Assembly: GCA_023313575.1 (NCBI GenBank)
Contig: JAJTTP010000007.1
Location: forward strand, 1,426,001 to 1,490,000
Origin: Eutypella sp. D-1
Lineage: Eukaryota; Ascomycota; Sordariomycetes; Xylariales; Diatrypaceae
Length of the DNA: 64,000 bases
Direction: 5' to 3'
Position 1 is the first letter of the stretch. Every line of letters begins with the position of its first letter. The position numbers and the translations under genes were made by a program. The notes under the pieces are model-generated. The model did not search any database and had not been told where the DNA came from. It was given only the letters and a program-made list of their open reading frames with translations. Positions 23,802 to 33,334 of this stretch are shown here, piece by piece.

Positions 23802-25407
23802 ATGACAAGCCCCCAACCGGCGTCATACCTCATTGTGGGTGCGGGGGTTTTTGGAGTCTCGACGGCGTTGCACCTCGCCGCCCAGCATCCCGAATCACGG
23901 ATCACGCTCGTGGACCGCGACGGTCTCGACCCGGATGCGGATGCCCGAACTCCACGGGTCGCCGCATCCTGGGATTGGAATAAGGTGGTCCGTGCCGACT
24001 ACGCTGACGTGAAGTACTGCGCATTGGCACTGGAGGCGCGCGATGTATGGCGCGGTACCGAATCTTCCCCCTCATCCTCATCACCATCCTTCTATGATAT
24101 CTTCCCACCATTTTATCGAGAATCCGGTATCTACTGGATCAGTCCATCGACCAGGGGGTTTGTGCGTACGGTGTTGGATAATTATCGTCGCCTGGGTCGG
24201 GAGAAGGAGATCGAGGACGGCGTCGTGCGTCTGGTCCCCGTCGACGAGGCACGGCAGCTATACGGGGGCGCCTTTGCGGACGCGAACTACGCCGACGTGG
24301 ACAAGGTCCTGGTTAATGAGGGGAGCGGCTGGGCGGATGCCCGTGCTGCGCTGCGGAGAGGCGTCGAGAAGGCACGGGAATTGGGGGCTGAGCTCGTAAC
24401 TGCAGAGGTAGAGGCGCTGGAGTTTGGCCCGGGGGCGGAGGGTAGAGGGAAGGTTTGTGTGGGTGTCAGGACTAAAGAAGGTGATGTAATTAAGGCGACG
24501 CGCACGATCCTGAGCACAGGCTCCTATACCCCAAAGCTCTTAGACGAAAGCGCTGAGCGGAATGGAATCGAAGACCTTCGAGCGGGGAAGAGGATCATCG
24601 CGGCAGGCGTCACGACGGGTCTGACGGTTCTCAATGATGAGGACATGGCGAGATTCTCGACTATGCCCGTCGGCATACAGGAGAACCCTCCTGAAAGAGG
24701 TAAGGTCTGCCAGGCTGCCGTACCGGACGGCAGATACATGTATCCTCCACGAATGAGGACAGGACATCACTGACAAGCACGCTAAAGGCGCGAGCAACGG
24801 AATTCTTCCGCCCGACGATAACAAGAGGTTGAAATGGTGGGGCCAGTACATATTCCAGAACACGCAGACAATGCCATCAGGCAATGCGCTTTCGGCGCCC
24901 CCCTCGAAGCCCGACTATGCGCAATGGGACGTCCCTGGGGCATTGAAGGAGGATATCAGCTTCGCAAACACGGTCACGTTCGGGGAGCAAGGCAAGTCAT
25001 GGGAGATCGAGCAACACCGAATATGCTGGTAAGATTCCCCGCCCTTTCTGTGCGCGACAAGGTCGCTTTCCAGGCACGCCTAGCTTGTCCCTCTCGTCTC
25101 TATCAATAAGAGAACAGTGATGCACTTCGGTCTAATGTACGCTTTAACTTGCAGGGAAGCGCTTACACCGAGTTCCGACTTCATTATCTCACCGCACCCG
25201 GCAGCCGCCGCTGGGAGCCTGTTTGTGGCGACGTGCGGCTCCTTTCACGGCTGGAAATTCTTCCCCGTGATTGGCAAGTATGTGTCGCAGATGCTGAACG
25301 GGTCCCTGTCGGATGAGCTGCGGAAGAAGTGGGCATGGGACAGGCCACTGCCCGACCCTGCAAAGAATACTTTGTGGCCAAGGCACGAGTTAAGGGATCT
25401 GTGGTAA
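23802..25407 (+). CDS. FAD-dependent amine/amino-acid oxidase (DAO superfamily, sarcosine or fructosyl-amino-acid oxidase-like)
   Basis: Modelled as three exons, 23802-24699, 24758-25028 and 25155-25407, 473 residues. The Rossmann motif GAGVFG (G13, G15, G18) binds FAD. HRIC389W, followed by TPSSDFIISPHP, matches the position where this family binds flavin covalently through cysteine. ATCGSFHGWKFFPVIGKY and the KWAWDR tail are the family C terminus. Intron 2 (126 bases, GTAAGA..CAG) splits the Trp390 codon and is secure. Intron 1 (58 bases, GTAAGG..GAG) is inferred because the frame changes between 24700 and 24758; it restores ERG-QDITDKHA but has no clear branch site, so a frameshift in a decaying gene is the alternative. 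Such enzymes oxidise secondary or glycated amines, releasing hydrogen peroxide, often in peroxisomes; the C terminus here has no SKL-type signal. The substrate is unknown. Confidence 0.8.
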
Positions 25408-25906
25408 GGAATCGAGGTGCTTATCGGTTGTAACAGGAGCCACGGTTGTGTCTAGGTCATCCACTACGAGTAACTTTCCTATCACGTTTCAAATTAATTA
25501 TGAATCAATTCTGACTGCAATTGGTCTCTGCTGTGGGTATCATGTGAGATATTACTGCAATGTGCAAAGACTTAAAGACCTGGGCCCTCAATATCATCCT
25601 GTCTTCGTACTTCCGCCGCCTGGCATCCCAATCGGGCTAAGGCAGGACCCTAGAAGTGTTCTCGTAATATCTCCATCAGAGCTCTTGCACAGACAACTGC
25701 CTAGAAACGTATCAAGAGGCTGAATATAGCCCGCTCCACGCTTTTCTTGAGAGTGTGGCTGGTAGACGTTCATACCATGGTACTTTGGTCGACTGGTAGG
25801 CTTGGCACATACATTACCCTCTATACGTAGTTGGGGTGGTAGAGAGCTTTTGGAGATTTTGTGAACTAAGGTTGCCGGGAACCGGTAAGAGGCATAGGTC
25901 CCAGCG
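25408..25906. other. Convergent intergenic spacer
   Basis: About 500 bases between the 3' ends of the FAD oxidase and POP7 genes. An open frame at 25448-25723 has no recognisable content. No other feature seen. Confidence 0.5.
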
Positions 25907-26624
25907 CTACCGTAGCCTTATAGATACCTCCAGACAGCTAACCATCCTCTTCCGCGTCTCATCTCCAAAGGGGAAGTCCTCTTCACCCTCAACGACGACG
26001 TCGTCGACAGCGGCGACACTGCGGGTTCGCAACTGCACAATGCAGTCGCGCTGCTTCTGGAAGAACGATGCGACGTTGACAGCCTTTTCAATGGCGCGTC
26101 CGGTGGCTAACACGAGAACCTCGCCAGATTCCTCGAGCCCGATGCCGATGCTGGCGCCGGTTCCCCGTTGCTGCTGTTGATTCTGAATGGCGCGTACGCG
26201 CTCGTCCAGAGACGCGTACTTCTTGCCGGCTAGGCGGTTCGTAAATGCCGTGTTGACGTACGAGGCCTGGCGCAGGTTCTTGTCAAGCTGCTTGCGCACC
26301 CGCGAGGTCACAGAGCGGAAGGGCGACCGTGTGTTGATGTAGATGCGGTGGGCCGCGTGCGTAGACGGAGCCCGCTCTGAGATGCGCCGCTTCACGACCT
26401 TGGAGCCTAGCGATCTCGTCAGCCTTGTTTGCATTGCAAGGATGGGGAAAATGTTTTGCGCCTGGCAATTTCCGTAGCTCTAGTTCTTTTTCTAGACCAA
26501 GAAAGATGATTTTACCTTTTGGTATAGGCGGCAATTTATTGACCGTACCCTTGGATTTACCATCGTACTGGCCAGGCACCTGCTTTAGGGCTGCTGCATC
26601 TTGTTCTTCGCTCGCTACCGGCAT
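25907..26624 (-). CDS. POP7: Ribonuclease P/MRP subunit Pop7 (Rpp20, Alba fold)
   Basis: Two exons on the minus strand, 26624-26516 and 26406-25907, 202 residues. The 109-base intron (GTAAAA..TAG) joins KLPPIPK to GSKVVKRRI across a split Gly codon, giving the basic opening typical of Pop7. The Alba-like core follows: RIYINTRSPFRSVTSRVRKQLDK, then ASIGIGLEESGEVLVLATGRAIEKAVNVASFFQ and a closing VDDVVVEGEEDF..SCLEVSIRLR. Pop7 pairs with Pop6 on the P3 domain of RNase P and RNase MRP RNAs, acting in pre-tRNA 5' maturation and rRNA processing in the nucleus and nucleolus. The ATG at 26624 is chosen; an upstream GTG-initiated extension is not needed. An insert KYASLDERVRAIQNQQQQRG inside the fold looks lineage-specific. 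Identification rests on the Alba pattern and overall layout. Confidence 0.82.
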
Positions 26625-28022
26625 CGTGTCGTCTTGCGCGGATGCTGAACTCGCTGAACATATTTGAAAGAAGAGAAGGTTGACCTTCACGCTTCACGCC
26701 GTAGTAAGGTCTTTACCCAAGATCCACAATTTAATTGATGTGGGGAACGATCTAGAGCCAGGTACCGGGACTGATTAGGCAACTTCAGGGCGGGCAGCCG
26801 CTAAGTAGGGCTGATAGGGAGTGCAAAATGCACTAGATAACGTTGCTTCCTAAGTACTTAGGTACTTAGTAGGTACCTAAACTCGTTGACTTCCAAGGTT
26901 GTATGGGCGGTATGTATCCAGGTACAGGTGCCTGACCACTTGCTAAATATGTTTGTTAGTTATATCATTACAGCTGAAACTCCCTCTATTTATGACCACA
27001 GGCTACCCTGAACAGAGCCCAACTTACATTGTCATGTTGCATATGTAAGTCGTGTAAGAGTGATTATATTGGAAGAAGCACATCACGTGTTCCCTGTGTA
27101 CTTACCACCGGACAATTAAGGCTGTTTAGAGGTGGCTGTGAGAGAGCAGCAGGAAGGAGCGAAAACTTATAACCCTAGATCCGAGCTCGGAGCGGTCAAT
27201 AAGTGATCATGGCAGGCATGGACACCTTTCAAAGGCCTGATGCGGTGATAACTTCCAAACGATTCAGAAGTTCCGCCCATTCGGTAACAGTTTGGATGTT
27301 GGCTGGATGTTGGCCGAATAGGGTCGCTATGTTATCCAGCTTATAAACACCTCCTTACTTCCTTCCGGTCACTGGCTGCACCTCTATAACACATCATACG
27401 ACACTGCCCGATAAATACCTAAATGACTTGATGTAAATAGCCAATAAAGGCGTAAGGATGTTACGGATCCTACGAGAATACATTGGGCAATGCGTTAGTT
27501 GCCGTTGTTTATGCTGAAAGTCGAATGATACGACATTAAGCCTTGTGATCAAACTTCAACCGCAGCCGCAACCAAAATTCCACCTAGCTCGAGCACTAAT
27601 GGAAGAAATAAATTGTGCAATGCAGTCAGACTTTATGCTACCATCCTACTGTTAAGGCATCTTAAAGGACAGCATGGAACACCAAGTCAACTTAATCCCA
27701 TTTACTTCCTTCGATGTTCTCGCTTTCCCCTCATGCAGGTCTGCTGTGCCTTCAAGCATTAGACGGTACGGGGATAAACAGAAATTACGCAGTTTCCCGA
27801 TACTAATGTATACTCTGTAGTCGTTGGTAGCGAGGGTGTTTGCTCATGGGAGGCATGTCTGTGCCTGGCCAGCCCACCATCGCTTCTTACGCTGTTTATA
27901 TAGCTTGCTTTCCGCCCGCCAGGCTAGACAGGGAGTTCTACATTAACTATCAAGTCCTAGCAAAAAGGGGTATGTAGCATATCGCGATACATTTGCCATA
28001 AATAATCTCATCTCCACCCATC
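26625..28022. other. Intergenic region upstream of POP7
   Basis: About 1.4 kb with no gene. A cluster of AGTACTTAGGTACTTAGTAGGTACCT-like nested palindromes lies at about 26851-26880, some 230 bases from the POP7 start. Nothing else recognised. Confidence 0.5.
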
Positions 28023-28210
28023 ATGAGCAGTCCACAAACTGGCCCGCCAGGGTTGGACGAGGGAACCACTATCAAGGTGGCTGATCCCATTGATGAAACA
28101 AGAAGCAGAACACACGAGATGGTGGAAGAGAACTGGCTTCCATCTATACGCTCGCGTTTCTGAAACTTATTGTATCACTTGATGCGACTATCGTCGTGAC
28201 TTGTTTGGCG
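28023..28210 (+). pseudogene. MFS transporter N-terminal relic
   Basis: An ATG at 28023 opens a hydrophilic leader of drug:H+ antiporter type ending in ENWLPSIRSRF and a stop. In another frame directly after it, FLKLIVSLDATIVVTCLA matches the first transmembrane helix of fungal DHA14-type transporters (LDATIV motif). A GTAAG follows at 28211, like the conserved first intron donor. Downstream only scraps remain before normal intergenic DNA. The frame change between leader and helix and the missing remaining helices make it a relic. Confidence 0.45.
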
Positions 28211-29191
28211 GTAAGAAGGAAACATGTGAAAACATGTACGAATAGTATGCCAGAAAATGGATGTTTTATGGTGTCTAGGTACTAAGCTATCTCTGATTTG
28301 CTGGGGGAGCTGACTAGGTTGTGAGGTTATGATGTGTATTGGATATCAACATCTTATGGTCACTCCTTTCCTTTAACCATCAGGTGAACCCGATTGCCGT
28401 ATATCAAAGGTGTAGCCATTCCAGTCCTTAAAACTGAGGCGGTCGATGATATATCGACTTATACGGGTAGCATCGGCTGTGCATGTAAATAACATGAAGC
28501 CAGACCTTCGCGATCTGCGGGAGTGCGCCCGCCACCAGCTCAGATATGGGAGTGCCCGTCAGCGACCGTCAGATCCTTCACATCTTGTCCGCCGTGGTCC
28601 TTTCTCTTGGCAATGCCGAAGCCCCTAGACCACGTTCTTGTGCTTCTCTACGCCTGGTTCACTAATAACGTTAGAGGGGTAAAGGATGCTGTTCTTTCTA
28701 AGATCGAACATTCCAGTTGGGACCGGTCGTGACTGTCTTTAATGGTGACCAGGATCGCCCCTACCACTATTCGTTAAAGGGGAGCGGTTTGCGTGAAGCA
28801 GACTAACGCTAAACTACTTTAGGACTGCTTATATAATACAACTCTATTGCCTCCCTGGCTCGTTAGCGCACCCTGAAGTAACTTTGGTGTTAGCTTGTAT
28901 ATGTAACGAACACCTCACTTATTCAACATCGTGAATAGAAATATGGCTGCCTATGCTGGCATAGCGACCCATTATACCAGGTAACCACAAAAGGGACAGG
29001 AGAGAGAGTCATAGATCACCGATCCAGAATGTCTGTTGAAATCTGGCCTCCAATAGCTCCAGAGCAACTTAAAATCGAGGAGGATGCCACTCAGGTACGT
29101 GTGAATACATAGGTAGATCCCTACCCTGCTTCCATCCCATTCATCACCCCATCTACCCCCACGCCCCCCCTTTATCTTGTCAGCCTGAATC
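28211..29191. other. Intergenic region before the Rogdi/Rav2 gene
   Basis: About 1 kb. Possible further decayed coding traces at about 28500-28670 are not identifiable. The last 200 bases are C-rich and AT-poor, the likely promoter of the gene starting at 29192. Confidence 0.45.
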
Positions 29192-30862
29192 ATGATGAGT
29201 CGCAAATGTATTGAAGATGACGGCTTCGTCGTCGTCAACCCTTACAGCGCCATATCGCAGCTATACTCACCGACGCCACAGGCCCGCGAGCGAGCCTGGC
29301 TCCTCACACATCTACAGGCGACGCTGGTGCAGCTGCGCCTCGGGCTCGAGGAATGCCACGCGCTGCTATCACCCCCGTCGCCGCCACCATCATCCGCGGC
29401 GAACCCCGCCGCCGTTACCGGAGGAGGCAGCAGCACGCTGGTGCTGACGACGCCGCGCCACGAGACAGTCAAGGGCCACGTGACGCGCGTGGGGACGCGG
29501 CTGGTCCGCGGCACGGTGTCGCTGCGCCTGAAGACGCTGCCGCCGCAGACCCTGACGCTGTCGCCGTCGCGGCCGCTGCGTCTGGCGCCCCTCGCTGCCC
29601 TACAGGGCCTGTTGGTGCGCGCCGTGAGTCTGCTGCGCGGGCTGGAGGGCGGACGCGGCAAGGGGAAGGCCGCGAGGAAGATGAGGGAGGACCGGAGTGA
29701 GAGCGAGTGCAGGGAGGTCGCGACGCGCCTGCGCGTCCTGGCGCGCTACTTGGCCGACGCCCTAGTCCTGATTAAGGGCGGCGCTGGCGCCGGCCCCAGC
29801 GTCGGCCCCAGCGCCGCATCCTCGTCGGCCGCCTCGTCGCCCTCGACCACCTCGACCCCCATCTCCGTCCCCTTCCCCATGCCCGGCTCCGGCTCCGGGC
29901 CCCGGCCGACGTACACCCGAACACCGACGTCGCAGGCGGGGGCTGCGGGGTGGACGACTCACTCAGCGTCGCTGACGCACTTCTTCCCGCCGCCTCCACC
30001 ACAGCCAGTATCGGGCTCCGGCCCTCACAATCCCTCACACTCGCACGCACACACGCATCACCACACCCCATCGGCGGTCGCGGACCCGCTATCCAGCATC
30101 CCGCGCAACATTTCGATCTACCTAACGATCGAGGACGCGTCACTGGTGCTGTACGTGCGGGCGCTGGAGGCGGCGGGGCAGCCGACGAGCCTGGGCGCGC
30201 GCCTCGCCCTCGCCATCGGCACCACGCGTCGCATCGACCACGACGAGTCCGACCGCCTCTTCCGCTACGCCTGCGACGACGAGAGCAGGCCCGTTGGCGA
30301 CGCTGTCGGCGGTAATAGTGGTGGGGGTGCTGGTGGGGGTAGTAGTAGTGGTAGTAGTGGGGGAAGTTCTGGGTTCTTGACGGTTGGCGGAGGCGGTGCG
30401 GGAAGACCCGTGAGTAGCAGCGGGCCCGGATTATCCGTATCGGTTCCGGGCTCCAGCAGCGGCCACGGACACAGACACGGCGACAGGCACCGGCCGGTGA
30501 GCAGCAGCGGGATCAGCAGCGGGACAGCCAGGAACACGCAACACGTCGAGACTCACGACGACGACCACCACCATAACAAAAACGACGACGACGACGAGGA
30601 TGATCGGGATCCCGACCCCCGTCCCGAAGAAGACTGCGAGGACGACACGGACGCAGACACGCCGAAACCGCATTCGGTGGACGTGTACGTGCGCGAGAAG
30701 GTGCGCGTCGAGAGCGCCGACCCCTCACTCCTCTCGCTCTCCGCCAAACTCGGCGCCCTCTCCAACGCCCTCGCCCTCGCCCGCCGCAACCTCGACGTTG
30801 TCCTCGCCGGCGCCGAGGACGACGGCGTCGCCGTGGGCGGGTATGGGTTGGTGACGGGATAA
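29192..30862 (+). CDS. RAV2: Rogdi/Rav2-family protein (V-ATPase assembly regulator)
   Basis: Intronless, 556 residues. The N-terminal half has the Rogdi pattern: an amphipathic helix (ERAWLLTHLQATLVQLRLGLEECHALL), then HETVKGHVTRVGTRLVRGTVSLRLK and APLAALQGLLVRAVSLLRGL. After a low-complexity insert the second part returns with PRNISIYLTIEDASLVLYVRALE and a C-terminal helix VRVESADPSLLSLSAKLGALSNALALARRNLDVV. Two long inserts, Ser/Pro/His-rich (about residues 200-295) and Gly/Ser then Asp/His-rich (about 370-490), make it much longer than animal Rogdi (about 290). In yeast Rav2 is part of the RAVE complex that reassembles vacuolar V1 with Vo; this role is inferred from the family. The start is one of two adjacent ATGs. 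The symbol is tentative because similarity is judged by pattern only. Confidence 0.7.
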   Translation: MMSRKCIEDDGFVVVNPYSAISQLYSPTPQARERAWLLTHLQATLVQLRLGLEECHALLSPPSPPPSSAANPAAVTGGGSSTLVLTTPRHETVKGHVTRVGTRLVRGTVSLRLKTLPPQTLTLSPSRPLRLAPLAALQGLLVRAVSLLRGLEGGRGKGKAARKMREDRSESECREVATRLRVLARYLADALVLIKGGAGAGPSVGPSAASSSAASSPSTTSTPISVPFPMPGSGSGPRPTYTRTPTSQAGAAGWTTHSASLTHFFPPPPPQPVSGSGPHNPSHSHAHTHHHTPSAVADPLSSIPRNISIYLTIEDASLVLYVRALEAAGQPTSLGARLALAIGTTRRIDHDESDRLFRYACDDESRPVGDAVGGNSGGGAGGGSSSGSSGGSSGFLTVGGGGAGRPVSSSGPGLSVSVPGSSSGHGHRHGDRHRPVSSSGISSGTARNTQHVETHDDDHHHNKNDDDDEDDRDPDPRPEEDCEDDTDADTPKPHSVDVYVREKVRVESADPSLLSLSAKLGALSNALALARRNLDVVLAGAEDDGVAVGGYGLVTG

Positions 30863-30994
30863 AAGTTAAGGAGCCTTCCTTCTTGGTGTAGGTGATAGGG
30901 AACCTGGGGGGGGGGGGGGTGTTTTGTCTACTGGTTTATTACCTGGCACGCTCTGTGTCGTTTGCGCATAGTCCGGAGACCGGGCTTAGGATCA

Positions 30995-31128
30995 TTCGTC
31001 TATTCTACTAGATTGGAGTTTCGGTTAGGCGTTCTACGTAGCACAATATAATACAGTTATTAAATTTCCGCCGCTTTGTTGCTCTCCACGCCCGTGTGCG
31101 TCAAAGGGTGATGAAGCCCAGTGATAAT
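30995..31128 (+). repeat. Direct repeat, copy 1 (134 bases)
   Basis: This stretch from TTCGTCTATTCTACTAG to CAGTGATAAT recurs at 32538-32686 in the same orientation with about ten substitutions. It ends within about 12 bases of the ABC-transporter fragment. It could be the end of a mobile element or a duplicated intergenic segment; no inverted ends or target duplication are obvious. Confidence 0.85.
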
Positions 31129-31303
31129 CTTCTCCGCAGGCCAGCTAAGCTTCGTGGTGGGGAAGAGCAGATCCGGCAAGAGCACACTGGGCAGTCTACC
31201 CGTAAGATTCTACGCGCCGCAGTCGGGCGGGATATTCATCGACGGGCAGGGGCTATCGACAACGGAGGTGACAGCTCGTTTAATGGCAAGGGCCCAGCGT
31301 TAG
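31121..31303 (+). pseudogene. ABC transporter nucleotide-binding domain fragment
   Basis: A 60-codon frame reads FSAGQLSFVVGKSRSGKSTLG..VRFYAPQSGGIFIDGQG, the start of an ABC ATPase domain with its Walker A motif at about 31157-31186, followed within about 20 residues by the FYxPxSGxIxIDG block. The Walker A has Arg where the fold needs Gly (GKSRSGKS), and similarity ends before the Q loop at a TAG. TTCTCCGCAG just before GGCCAG resembles an intron acceptor, so the fragment may begin at an old exon boundary. The pattern suggests a full transporter of the Ste6/multidrug class. Clearly non-functional. Confidence 0.65.
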
Positions 31304-32339
31304 CCAGAGAAGCCAGGGCGGTGGACAGAAGGGCTACCGTAGGGAAATGCATTATGACTAAATGGAAGATTAAGCCTGGAGCCCGTCTGCGGACCCGATC
31401 CAGGACACGATCCAGGACATGCCAAGCAATATATCCGCCCGCATCTCCCGCCGAGTGTTCGACAGATGATCATCGAAGAGATTGACAGATTCGATCGCAG
31501 GAAGCCCTTGTCCGAGAATGCTATCCATCAGGAGTATGTGAACCCAAGCCGGTTTGTAAATGGAACCTTGTTCTCCGATTCCGTGTAAAAGTTCAATAAT
31601 CGCTTTTAATCTTTCGAATACCAATTTTATGACTATATTATACGATAATAAACTATGGTTATTAGGATTCGCATTAAAATAATTTGTAAAAGTTGAATCT
31701 AGCCAGCTAAGCCACGCCGGTCGGTCTCTATCTTTCAGCACATATCCGCTACACCAACGCACCTCTAGATGCAGGTGCGAACAGACTCGTGCGCACGCAT
31801 GTTTGGCTACGGCACTTATAATTACGATGAAAAACCACGTACGCGCTCCTTGCCCCCTCCCGGTTTTCCTGCCGTCAACCCCACGAAGAGTGAAAGTCCT
31901 CGGTATAGCCTAGGGTAAGCCGCCCAGGATCCCTTTGCCTGTCCCCATCGCCACTGCCGCCGTATTTATAGACGAGTGACCTAGTATCTCCTATTTACTA
32001 GATGGCAATGCTTCTGCTACTAGATATCAGGATTCAAAAAGCGCTTACACGGGATACTCCACGACTGGTCGCCGACTGCTATCTCACAGAGTCATATGCT
32101 GCGACGATACGTGGTGATATCGATATATTCTCAGGGGCTGGCCAAGGTATGATACAGGCTCAGGGAATAGTTATCTCCTCACTGGAATCTGGCAGCAGGG
32201 GGCTTTCTCCCGGAGTCGCCACCCAGTCCTCACTCGTGTAACTCTGGGAAGTTAGGACCGGGGTATTGGGTCGGTCGCAAACATCCTATCTGGGCATTTC
32301 TAGCTTGCTCTATGTATGGCGCACCTAGATAATGTTTTA
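31304..32339. other. Degenerate spacer between two gene fragments
   Basis: No intact gene. A plus-strand stretch at about 31440-31590 reads IEEIDRFDRRKPLSENAIHQEYVNPSRFVNG in one frame, which looks like decayed coding sequence of no recognised family. Around 31600-31690 the DNA becomes AT-rich. A minus-strand frame over 31370-31762 is probably a shadow. Confidence 0.4.
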
Positions 32340-32537
32340 CCGTATCAATCCTTGCCATGGCCACGGCCGAGGATCCCGAGGCGTTTTTGAGGGTGAAGGA
32401 TATCGTCGTCATGGGTGGTGCGATTGGCGTGGAGGGAAACGTCACGCCGGTCGCCGAGTTCAACACGTACGCGGACGCCGTCGCCACCGCCCGTGTCTTC
32501 GCGCTTACCTCGCCGACCCCTTCGTCAACGATGCCCG
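32340..32537 (+). pseudogene. Inosine-uridine nucleoside hydrolase fragment
   Basis: One frame reads [65 protein letters not shown] in pieces, the central part of the IU-nucleoside hydrolase family: the [14 protein letters not shown] block near 32411-32461 is diagnostic, containing the Asn that contacts substrate. The calcium-binding N terminus (DxDxxxDD) and the C-terminal His are missing, and the repeat copy 2 begins exactly at the break. It is a truncated relic. Confidence 0.65.
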
Positions 32538-32686
32538 TTCGTCTATTCTACTAGGTTAGAGTTTCGGTGACGCGTTCTACGTAGCACAATATAATACAGT
32601 TAATATAATACAGTTATTACATTTCCGCCGCTTTGTTGCTCTCTACGCCCGTGTGCGTCTAAGGGTGATGAGGCCCCAGTGATAAT
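32538..32686 (+). repeat. Direct repeat, copy 2 (149 bases)
   Basis: Second copy of the sequence at 30995-31128. It is longer by 15 bases because TAATATAATACAGT is duplicated inside. It abuts the nucleoside hydrolase fragment on its left and plain intergenic DNA on its right. Confidence 0.85.
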
Positions 32687-33334
32687 GCAAGCTAGATATC
32701 ACGTTGTGTTTCATACCACAGTTTATCAAGACGCGCCACCTAGTAATATCGCATAACTAACTAGTAGGCCTCATTGCTGTTATGTATAGCTATTGCCCCT
32801 GACATGGTTTTCTACAAATACAAGGAATCGATTGACACTCATCATGGGAATTTCCCAAATGGCATTTGCATAGAATGTGAGCTATTCAGACCCAAGCGGA
32901 TGAAAAAAAAATTGTGTTATCTTGGCTTTCCGACGAAGAGGCAAATCACTAGATATCGATCAATAGCAACCAACCCAAGAGCATCAACTACTGTTCTGTG
33001 AAGAGAACATTTTCATCTTGCACAATAACACACACGCCTGCCAATCCGTCCACCATCTGAATTCCGCCTCTCCGGTCCTTCCAATGCCTACCGAAGAAGA
33101 AACACACGCCGAAAAAAAAGCCTTGATAATGTCCATCATCTGAAACCTGTCTCACCACGGTAACCATATGCGCCCTCGGATCAAAGCAAGCGCGGCTTAG
33201 AGAGAGAAATATTCACCAACTCATGGAGGCGGGGGGGGGGGGCTGAAGAGCGCCGCTGAAAAAGCCCCATCGCTAGAACAAGGGCCGAGCCCGGCTCAGG
33301 TGGGACAGGTCGATCCCGCACGCTTGCCCGGGCC
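32687..33334. other. Intergenic region at the 3' side of NIPSNAP
   Basis: No gene recognised. A G10-12 tract lies near 33229-33242. The final part is probably the NIPSNAP 3' UTR. Confidence 0.5.

Noticed and set aside
29192..30862. Asp/His- and Gly-rich stretches as a metal-binding domain
   Set aside because: Low-complexity inserts in a Rogdi-type protein; no ordered metal motif.
23802..30862. Secondary-metabolite gene cluster around the FAD oxidase
   Set aside because: No backbone synthase; neighbours are Pop7 and a Rogdi-type gene, which are housekeeping.
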